Positions 50,909 to 57,372 of a DNA stretch of 64,000 nt are shown here, piece by piece. A program made the translations under genes and the position numbers. The notes below the pieces were generated by a model. It saw only the letters and a list, made by a program, of their open reading frames with translations, had not been told where the DNA came from and did no database searches. The DNA comes from 58-81 sp012729145 (GTDB lineage Bacteria > Synergistota > Synergistia > Synergistales > Thermovirgaceae), in NCBI GenBank assembly GCA_040770625.1, contig JAXGIW010000006.1, positions 1-64,000 on the forward strand. Reading direction: 5' to 3'. Each line of letters opens with the position of its first letter. Position 1 is the stretch's first letter.

Positions 50909-51745
50909 ATGCCCCTTGTTGTGATCCCCACGCCGGTGGGCAACATGGAGGACATAACTCTCAGGGCCCTGAGGGCCCTGAGGGGAGCGGACCTTATAGC
51001 CTGCGAGGACACCAGAAGAACGATGAAGATACTCTCCAGGTACGGGATAAGGACCCCCCTTGTCTCCTACCACTCCTTCAACGAGAAGGAACGGACCAGG
51101 ACCCTTACGGAGAGGCTCTCCCGGGGAGATACAGTGGCCCTCGTATCCGATGCCGGCACGCCCGGGATCTCCGACCCCGGGTATGAGCTGATCAGAAGCT
51201 CCCTGGAGGAGGGCTTCGAGGTCGATGTCCTGCCGGGAGCAACAGCCTTCGTCCCCGCTCTCCTGCTGTCGGGGTTCCCCCCACAGCCCTTCCTGTTCGA
51301 GGGCTTCCTCTCAAGGAGGAAAGGGGATCGAAGGCGAAGGCTGGAGGAGTTGAAGAGCTTTACAGGGAGTATCGTCTTCTATCTCTCACCCCATGGCCCG
51401 GTGAAAATACTCGAGGATATCCACCAGGTCCTTGGAGAGAGGCCGGCGGTGATCCTGAGAGAGATCTCCAAGCTGCACCAGGAGAGGATACCCGGAAGTC
51501 TGGCCTCCCTCCAGGTCCTCCTGGGCGAGGCATCCCTGAAGGGGGAGATGGTTTTGGTCACGGGTCCCCCGCCCCGCCGGACTGAGCCGGAGAGCAGTGG
51601 CTGGCAGGAGATGGCCCTTGGACTGTGTGAGCAGGACCTCCCCGACAAAGAGGTTGTCAAGAGGCTCTCGGAAGAGTATGGTATTGCGAAAAACAAGATC
51701 AAGCAGTTCCTGCACAGCAAGAGGCGCGAAAAGGAGGGCCTTTGA
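50909..51745 (+). CDS. rsmI: 16S rRNA (cytidine-1402-2'-O)-methyltransferase RsmI
   Basis: Methylates C1402 in the decoding centre of 16S rRNA. The 278 residues begin MPLVVIPTPVGNMEDITLRA and include IACEDTRRT and VSDAGTPGISDPG, all diagnostic of RsmI/YraL. A GTG at 50900 is also in frame, but the ATG fits the family. The stop is one base before the metG start. Confidence 0.96.
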   Translation: MPLVVIPTPVGNMEDITLRALRALRGADLIACEDTRRTMKILSRYGIRTPLVSYHSFNEKERTRTLTERLSRGDTVALVSDAGTPGISDPGYELIRSSLEEGFEVDVLPGATAFVPALLLSGFPPQPFLFEGFLSRRKGDRRRRLEELKSFTGSIVFYLSPHGPVKILEDIHQVLGERPAVILREISKLHQERIPGSLASLQVLLGEASLKGEMVLVTGPPPRRTEPESSGWQEMALGLCEQDLPDKEVVKRLSEEYGIAKNKIKQFLHSKRREKEGL

Positions 51746-51746
51746 A

Positions 51747-53681
51747 ATGCCGGCAAAATTTTTCTACATAACGACCCCGATCTACTACGTGAACGATGTC
51801 CCCCATATAGGCCATGCCTATACCACAATTGCGGCCGATGTGATGGCGAGGTACAAGAGGATGCGAGGCTTCGATGTCATGTTCGCCACCGGCACCGATG
51901 AGCACGGTCAGAAGATCCAGCAGGCCGCAGAGAAGAGGGACATGACCGCCCAGCAGCTCGTAGATTCGGTGATGGTCAACTTCAAGAACCTCTGGAAGGA
52001 ACTGGAGATAACCAACACAGACTTCATCCGGACCACCGAGGCGAGGCATGAGCGGGTGGTACAGTACATCTTCAGCCGGCTCATGGAGCAGGGGGACATC
52101 TACAAGGGATCCTACAAGGGGTGGTACTGCGTCCCCTGCGAGACCTACTTCCCCGAGAGCCAGATAGGAGGCGAGAAGCTCTGCCCCGACTGCGGCAGGC
52201 CCCTGCAGAACATGACCGAGGAGAGCTACTTCTTCCGCATGTCGAAATACGAAAGGCCGCTGCTTGACTACTACGAGAAGAACCCCGGGGCGATCCTGCC
52301 CCAGTCACGCTACAACGAGGTCCTTAGCTTCATAAGAAGCGGACTGAGGGACCAGTCAATCTCAAGGACCTCCGTCTCCTGGGGGGTCCCCCTACCCGGT
52401 GATGAGAGGCACGTGATATACGTCTGGTTCGACGCCCTGATCAACTACCTCACCGTATGCGGATACCCCCACAACGGGGAGCTGGTGGAGAAGTACTGGC
52501 CCACGGTGAACCACATCATGGCCAAGGACATAATCAGGTTCCACTGCATTGTCTGGCCGGCCATGCTCCTGGCCCTCGGTTTGAATCCTCCTGCCACGGT
52601 CTTCTCTCACGGGTGGTGGACCGTGGAGGGCGAGAAGATGTCCAAATCCAGGGGCAACGTGGTGGACCCCTTCGAGATGGCTGCCCTGTACGGCGTAGAT
52701 GCCTTCAGGTACTTCCTCATGAGGGAGATCCCCTTCGGCTCCGACGGCGATTTCTCTGAGAGGGCGCTGGTGGGGCGCATCAACTCTGACCTGGCCAATG
52801 ACCAGGGCAACCTCCTCAACAGGACCCTGCAGATGATAGACAACTTCACCGGGGGGGTCGTGCCCTTCAACTCCGGCACCGTGGAGGACCTGGACAGGGA
52901 GATCAGGACTATGGCCCTGGCCACGCTCGATTCCTACCGGGCCAGGATGGATTCATACGCCTTCGACGAGGCCCTGAAGGAGATCTGGACGCTTATCAGA
53001 AGGGCCAACAAGTACATCGACGAGACCATGCCCTGGAAATTAGGAAAGGAAGGGAACCTCGAGAGGCTTGAACCTGTCCTTAACACCCTCTGCGAGACCC
53101 TCAGGTTCACAGCGGCCATGGTATCGCCCTTCATGCCCGGGACCGCCAGGAAGATCTTCGACCAGTTGGGCCTCTCCGGTGATCCGACGGAACTCCTGCT
53201 TGATGAACTGGAGTGGGGGAAGATACCTGAAGGCTGCAGGGTCAGCAAGAAGGCAGTTCTCTTCCCCAGAATAGATCTCAAGGAGTGGGAGAAGAAGAAG
53301 GCAGAGAGGGACGCCAGGAAGGGAGCCACTCCCGACCCGGGGGATCATGAGGATGAGGTCTCCATCGATGACTTCAAGAAGATCGAGCTCCGCGTAGCCC
53401 GGGTCGTCAAGGTCGAGGCTGTGCCCAAGGCCGACAAGCTCTACAGGATGGACCTGGACCTCGGTTACGAGAGAAGGACCATCGTCTCGGGGATCAGGGA
53501 GTTCCGTGCCCCCGAGGATCTCGAAGGGAGGCAGATAATAGTGATCTGCAACCTTAAACCGGCCTCTCTTCGCGGGGTGGTCAGCAACGGGATGCTTTTG
53601 GCCGCTGAGACGTCCGACGGCAAGAGCCTGGCTCTTTTGACCGTCGACCAGGAGATCGCCCCCGGCTCAAGGGTCCATTGA
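51747..53681 (+). CDS. metG: Methionyl-tRNA synthetase with C-terminal tRNA-binding domain
   Basis: Charges tRNA-Met. The 644 residues have the HIGH motif as PHIGH (19-23), a CxxC...CxxC zinc knuckle (CVPCETYF and CPDCGRP), the KMSKS motif (297-301) and a C-terminal EMAP-II/Trbp111-like OB domain from about 540 (DFKKIELRVARVVKVE). The open frame reaches back to 51597 inside rsmI, but ATG 51747 begins the conserved protein. It ends the long gene run at a terminator. Confidence 0.97.
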   Translation: MPAKFFYITTPIYYVNDVPHIGHAYTTIAADVMARYKRMRGFDVMFATGTDEHGQKIQQAAEKRDMTAQQLVDSVMVNFKNLWKELEITNTDFIRTTEARHERVVQYIFSRLMEQGDIYKGSYKGWYCVPCETYFPESQIGGEKLCPDCGRPLQNMTEESYFFRMSKYERPLLDYYEKNPGAILPQSRYNEVLSFIRSGLRDQSISRTSVSWGVPLPGDERHVIYVWFDALINYLTVCGYPHNGELVEKYWPTVNHIMAKDIIRFHCIVWPAMLLALGLNPPATVFSHGWWTVEGEKMSKSRGNVVDPFEMAALYGVDAFRYFLMREIPFGSDGDFSERALVGRINSDLANDQGNLLNRTLQMIDNFTGGVVPFNSGTVEDLDREIRTMALATLDSYRARMDSYAFDEALKEIWTLIRRANKYIDETMPWKLGKEGNLERLEPVLNTLCETLRFTAAMVSPFMPGTARKIFDQLGLSGDPTELLLDELEWGKIPEGCRVSKKAVLFPRIDLKEWEKKKAERDARKGATPDPGDHEDEVSIDDFKKIELRVARVVKVEAVPKADKLYRMDLDLGYERRTIVSGIREFRAPEDLEGRQIIVICNLKPASLRGVVSNGMLLAAETSDGKSLALLTVDQEIAPGSRVH

Positions 53682-53706
53682 CCCAGCGCATGAAGGCGTG
53701 CTTTTT

Positions 53707-53738
53707 GGGGCCGGGGATCTCCGGCCCCTTTTGATTTT
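53707..53738 (+). terminator. Rho-independent terminator after metG
   Basis: A perfect 8-bp stem GGGGCCGG / CCGGCCCC with loop GGATCT and tail TTTTGATTTT. Confidence 0.9.
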
Positions 53739-53752
53739 GGAGGAGGTTGCCA

Positions 53753-54538
53753 ATGCCAAGGTTCGTTGACACACACTGTCATCTTGCCATGAAGGATTTC
53801 TCCGAAGACCTTCCGGAGGTGATGGATAGGGCCGCAGAAGCCGGAGTTGAGAGGATCCTGGTCGTCGGTTCCGACGAGGCAGGGAGTATCGATGCCTTCG
53901 GACTGGTGAAGCGGTCCGGGGCGGGCCGGCTCTTCACGGCGGTGGGTATCCACCCCCACGAATCATCCTCCGCCTCCTCCGGGATCCCCGGAACGGTAGC
54001 GGAGATGGTCCGGGACCCCAAGGTAGTGGCCGTGGGCGAGACAGGGCTTGATTTCTTCTACGATCACTCGCCAAGGGACGTTCAGGAGAGGGTCTTCTCG
54101 GAGCACGTAGCCCTTGCGAGGAAGGTGAAAAAACCCCTGGTGGTCCATGTCAGGGACGCCTACGGGGAGGCCCTGAAGATACTCCGGAGAGAGAAGGCCG
54201 ATGAATGCGGGGGCGTGATCCACTGTTTTTCCGGAAGCCTGGAAGATGCCATTGCCGCCATCGATATGGGCTTTTTCATCTCCTTTGCCGGACCCTTGAC
54301 CTACCCCGGGAATGGTCCTCTGAGAGAGACGGCGGCGGTTCTCCCCCTGGAGAGGCTGCTGTGCGAGACCGACGCGCCCTACCTGTCGCCCCAGCCCAAA
54401 AGAGGCAGGCGCAATGAGCCGGCCAATGTAGCCTATGTCTACCAGACCCTGGCCCAGATCAGGGGCCTGACTTTGGAAGTCTGCGCAGCTAATATCAGCT
54501 TGAACGCCTCGAGGCTCTTCCGCTGGGGGGCGGAGTGA
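53753..54538 (+). CDS. tatD: TatD-family metal-dependent hydrolase
   Basis: A 261-residue amidohydrolase-fold protein of the TatD/YcfH family (DNA 3'-5' exonuclease or D-aminoacyl-tRNA hydrolase activities reported for members). Metal ligands are in VDTHCHL (H9-H11 region), VGETGLDFFYD, VVHVRDA, IHCFSGS and LLCETDAPYL. GGAGGAGG precedes ATG 53753. TatD often sits next to metG, but here a terminator lies between. Overlaps tgt as TGATG. Confidence 0.92.
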   Translation: MPRFVDTHCHLAMKDFSEDLPEVMDRAAEAGVERILVVGSDEAGSIDAFGLVKRSGAGRLFTAVGIHPHESSSASSGIPGTVAEMVRDPKVVAVGETGLDFFYDHSPRDVQERVFSEHVALARKVKKPLVVHVRDAYGEALKILRREKADECGGVIHCFSGSLEDAIAAIDMGFFISFAGPLTYPGNGPLRETAAVLPLERLLCETDAPYLSPQPKRGRRNEPANVAYVYQTLAQIRGLTLEVCAANISLNASRLFRWGAE

Positions 54539-55659
54539 TGTTCGGTTTCCGGATCGACTCACGGTGCCCCGACACCATGGCCAGGATGGGCGAGCTAAGA
54601 ACCGACAGGGGGTCTGTCCCCACCCCGGTCTTCATGCCCGTAGGTACCAGGGCGACGGTGAAAGCAATGGCCCCCTTCGAGCTCCAGGAGATGGATGCAA
54701 GGATCATACTTGCCAACACCTATCACCTCTACCTTCGCCCCGGCCACGAGGTCATAAGGGAGGCTGGCGGACTTCACCGCTTCATGGCGTGGCCCGGCCT
54801 TATCCTCACCGACAGCGGAGGTTTCCAGGTGTTCTCCCTCTCCACGCTGAGGAAGATATCCGATGACGGCGTGACCTTCCGGTCCCACCTGGATGGAACC
54901 ACCCACCTGATGACCCCGGAGCTCTCCATAAAGGTGCAGGAGGCTCTCGGCAGCGATATGGCCATGTGCTTTGACGAGTGCGTCCCCTACCCCTGCTCAC
55001 CTGAAGATTCGCAGGAGGCCGTCAGGAGGACCCTGCTCTGGGCCCGGAGGTGTCAGGATGTCCACTCGAGGGCGGACCAGGCCCTCTTCGGGATAGTACA
55101 GGGTTCGGTATTCGAGGACCAGCGGATCAGCTGCGCCAGGGAACTGGCCGAAATGGACTTTCCCGGGTACGCTGTGGGCGGGTTGTCCGTGGGCGAGCCC
55201 CACGGGGAGATGTACAGAATCCTCGATGCAGTGACCCCGGCACTTCCCGAAGGGAAGCCCAGATACCTGATGGGGGTGGGTTACCCGCCCAATCTGGTCG
55301 AAGGCGTCGCGAGGGGAATAGATATGTTCGACTGCGTTCTGCCCACCAGGAACGGAAGGAACGGGACGCTCTTCACCCCAGGGGGGAGGATGAACATCAA
55401 GAACCTCGAGTACGAGAGGGATTTCAGGCCCATTGACCCCCAATGCGGATGCTACGCCTGCCGCAACTTCACCAGGGCCTATATCCGTCACCTCTTCCGG
55501 TCCGGTGAGATCCTGGCCTCCCGGCTCTGCACCTGGCACAACCTCCACTACCTTCTGGACCTGATGAAGGGCATCAGGGGATCGATCCGGTCGGGCACCT
55601 TCGCTGATTTCAGAAAGAGGTTCCACGAGGAATTCCGGGAGGGAGGGGAAAGGGGTTGA
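54538..55659 (+). CDS. tgt: Queuine tRNA-ribosyltransferase
   Basis: Exchanges guanine-34 for the queuosine precursor in GUN-anticodon tRNAs. The 373 residues include the conserved LANTYHLYLRPG and TDSGGFQVFSL (substrate-binding Asp), the nucleophile Asp in GIDMFDCVLPTRNGRNG and the zinc site C-x-C-x2-C-x25-H (CGCYACR ... CTWH). Overlaps tsaC by TTGA. No queC/D/E/F or queA is in the window. Confidence 0.97.
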   Translation: MFGFRIDSRCPDTMARMGELRTDRGSVPTPVFMPVGTRATVKAMAPFELQEMDARIILANTYHLYLRPGHEVIREAGGLHRFMAWPGLILTDSGGFQVFSLSTLRKISDDGVTFRSHLDGTTHLMTPELSIKVQEALGSDMAMCFDECVPYPCSPEDSQEAVRRTLLWARRCQDVHSRADQALFGIVQGSVFEDQRISCARELAEMDFPGYAVGGLSVGEPHGEMYRILDAVTPALPEGKPRYLMGVGYPPNLVEGVARGIDMFDCVLPTRNGRNGTLFTPGGRMNIKNLEYERDFRPIDPQCGCYACRNFTRAYIRHLFRSGEILASRLCTWHNLHYLLDLMKGIRGSIRSGTFADFRKRFHEEFREGGERG

Positions 55660-56654
55660 GGACAGAGGTCTTTGCCGTCGACGGTGTGGAACCCGAAAAG
55701 GATGTCATCAGCAGAGCCGCGGGGGTCATACGCCGTGGCGGTCTCGTAGCCTTTCCGACGGAGACCGTTTACGGCCTTGGGGCCGATGCCCTGTCCCCGA
55801 AAGCTGTGAGGAGGATATTCGAGGCAAAGGGGAGGCCTGTCGACAACCCCCTTATCGTCCACGTCGGGGAAAGGGATGCCGCGGACAGGCTCGGCCAGGT
55901 GGATGAACGGTCCCGAAGGCTAATGGATCTCTTCTGGCCGGGACCGCTGACCCTCGTCATCAGGGCAGCAAGAGAAGTGCCGGCCGAGGTCACCGGGGGT
56001 CTTGCAACTGTGGCGGTCAGGATGCCCGCTCATCCGGTGGCTATAGCGCTTATAAAAGGATCCGGGATCCCTATCGCGGCCCCTAGCGCCAACAGGAGCG
56101 GAAGGCCGAGCCCGACCACGGCGGAAGCAGTCCTTGAGGACCTCGGGGGAAGGGTAGAGATTATCCTGGACGCAGGACCAACAGTCGTCGGAGTCGAGTC
56201 CACGGTGCTGGACGTCACTGGGGATCTCCCCGTGCTGCTGCGCCCCGGGGGTGTCTCACTGGAGGAGTTGACAAGGGCTGTAGGCCCTGTCCTCCCGTCC
56301 CCTGGAGGCATTCATGACGCGGGGTCGCCCGGGACAAGGTATCGGCACTACGCTCCGTCAATACCGGTGGTACTGAGGGGCCCCGGCGAGGAGTGGGCGA
56401 AGGACCCCAGGCTTTGCCGAAGTGGCGTCAGGATCGCCTACGTGGGAATGTCCCCTTCACCGGTGGTCGCCCTGATCGAGATCCGCTTCGGGACCGTCGA
56501 GGGGTATGCAACCGGGCTCTTTTCGGCGCTGAGGGAGCTTGAACGCTCCGGGGCCGATGTGATCCTGGCCGAACTCCCCGCCGAGGAGGGCGTAGGCCTG
56601 GCCGTCCGCGACCGGCTCAGGAGGGCGGCAGGGGACAGGGACCGTAACTCGTAA
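55656..56654 (+). CDS. tsaC: L-threonylcarbamoyladenylate synthase (TsaC/Sua5 type)
   Basis: Makes threonylcarbamoyl-AMP, the substrate of TsaD. The 332 residues have the YrdC/Sua5 catalytic domain (PTETVYGLGADAL, KGRPVDNPL, SANRSG) and a C-terminal Sua5 domain (about 235-325), so Sua5 is the closer subtype. TTG start with GGAGGGGAA upstream, coupled to tgt. Its last codons and stop lie in a 7-bp tandem repeat, so the C-terminus (RDRNS) is shaped by that repeat. Confidence 0.93.
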   Translation: MRTEVFAVDGVEPEKDVISRAAGVIRRGGLVAFPTETVYGLGADALSPKAVRRIFEAKGRPVDNPLIVHVGERDAADRLGQVDERSRRLMDLFWPGPLTLVIRAAREVPAEVTGGLATVAVRMPAHPVAIALIKGSGIPIAAPSANRSGRPSPTTAEAVLEDLGGRVEIILDAGPTVVGVESTVLDVTGDLPVLLRPGGVSLEELTRAVGPVLPSPGGIHDAGSPGTRYRHYAPSIPVVLRGPGEEWAKDPRLCRSGVRIAYVGMSPSPVVALIEIRFGTVEGYATGLFSALRELERSGADVILAELPAEEGVGLAVRDRLRRAAGDRDRNS

Positions 56655-56721
56655 CTTGTAACTCGTACCCTGCCGCCGCGCTCGGGGCACCTTGTAACGC
56701 GTGACTCCTGACCCGTGACCA
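56644..56721. repeat. Degenerate 7-bp tandem repeats overlapping the tsaC stop
   Basis: Four units GTAACTC / GTAACTT / GTAACTC / GTACCCT run from 56644 to 56671. A second block GTAACGC / GTGACTC / CTGACCC / GTGACCA runs from 56694 to 56721. The 22 bp between are GC-rich. The consensus is GTRACYC. No gene or promoter is recognised here. Confidence 0.75.
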
Positions 56722-56748
56722 GGGAAAACCAAGTCAAAGGCAAAGCCT

Positions 56749-57028
56749 TTGCACCGCAGAGAGCACAGAAGAAATGACCTGCGCTGGCGCGCCGCCAGCG
56801 CAGGTCAGGGTCGCAGAGAAGAGCCAGAGAGAAGAACAGCGAAACGCTTTATGGATAAAACCAGTCAGGTCTGAAACAAAAGCTTTCTATGACCTTTCCC
56901 GTTCACTCTTTTCAGTTTACGTCTTCTTGGCCTTGGTCCTGGCCCCTGAAACAAATATTGCGTTTCCCTACCCTTCCTGCGGTCGGGGCACTTCGTCTCT
57001 TGCTTTTCTCTGCGTTCTCTGCTGTGAA
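56749..57028. repeat. Inverted CAGAGA-rich repeat arms with embedded hairpin (intergenic island)
   Basis: The left arm (56749-56834) contains TTGCACCGCAGAGA and CGCAGAGAAGAGCCAGAGAG. The right arm (56991-57028), read on the minus strand, contains TTCACAGCAGAGAA followed by CGCAGAGAAAAGCAAGAGA. The left arm is longer because a segment with a perfect hairpin (56775-56807) splits the two motifs. The 155 bp between the arms hold no recognisable gene; a small open frame there overlaps the tRNA and is rejected. Confidence 0.65.
56775..56807. repeat. Perfect 15-bp-stem palindrome with 3-base loop
   Basis: TGACCTGCGCTGGCG pairs perfectly with CGCCAGCGCAGGTCA around loop CGC. No T-tract follows on the plus strand, so it does not look like an ordinary terminator. 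It interrupts the CAGAGA repeat, suggesting a REP-like or MITE-like insertion. Confidence 0.75.
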
Positions 57029-57062
57029 AGGACCGGGTTTCTCTTATCCTCCGATTTTCTCC

Positions 57063-57091
57063 TTGCCAAAACAATTCGGCGTTGCTACAAT
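57063..57091 (+). promoter_or_regulatory. tRNA-Leu promoter
   Basis: TTGCCA (57063-57068), 17 bp, TACAAT (57086-57091). The start point would lie about 15 bp before the mature tRNA 5' end. Confidence 0.7.
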
Positions 57092-57114
57092 CAACGCCGT
57101 CAATACTGGACGAA

Positions 57115-57200
57115 GGGGAAGTGGCGGAACGGTAGACGCGCTGGCTTCAGGAGCCAGTGTCCGGAAGGGTGTGGGGGTTCGAATCCCCCCTTCCCCACCA
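57115..57200 (+). tRNA. tRNA-Leu (anticodon CAG)
   Basis: An 86-nt class II tRNA. The acceptor stem GGGGAAG / CTTCCCC is perfect. The anticodon stem CTGGC / GCCAG encloses loop TTCAGGA with anticodon CAG. A long variable arm and the GGTTCGAATCC T-arm follow, and the CCA end is encoded. It decodes CUG, a very frequent codon in this GC-rich genome. Confidence 0.97.
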
Positions 57201-57263
57201 TATAATTAGGATCAGACCCATTGAAGGATGGGGTGAAACGGTGGTCGCGGTAAGAGAAAACCG

Positions 57264-57302
57264 AAGGGTTGCGCTGTGCCTATTGACACAGCGCAACCCT
57301 TT
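57264..57302 (+). terminator. Hairpin terminator between tRNA-Leu and rpoB
   Basis: A perfect 15-bp stem AAGGGTTGCGCTGTG / CACAGCGCAACCCTT with loop CCTATTGA and a short TTTAG tail. It lies about 65 bp after the tRNA. The loop and right arm overlap the predicted rpoB -35 element. Confidence 0.65.
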
Positions 57303-57311
57303 AGTTATCCT
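57283..57311 (+). promoter_or_regulatory. Candidate rpoBC promoter inside the terminator hairpin
   Basis: TTGACA (57283-57288), 17 bp, TATCCT (57306-57311). The perfect -35 begins in the hairpin loop, while the -10 is 4/6 to consensus. A start near 57318 gives a leader of about 55 nt before rpoB. Confidence 0.5.
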
Positions 57312-57372
57312 TTGAGTTTGTCACATCTTGTTCCTCCAAATCCCCTAGAGACAGGGAGGTTATGTTTCTCCC

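Noticed and set aside
56774..57205. 143-codon plus-strand frame before rpoB
   Set aside because: It runs through the repeat island, the tRNA promoter and the whole tRNA-Leu, and has no coding character.
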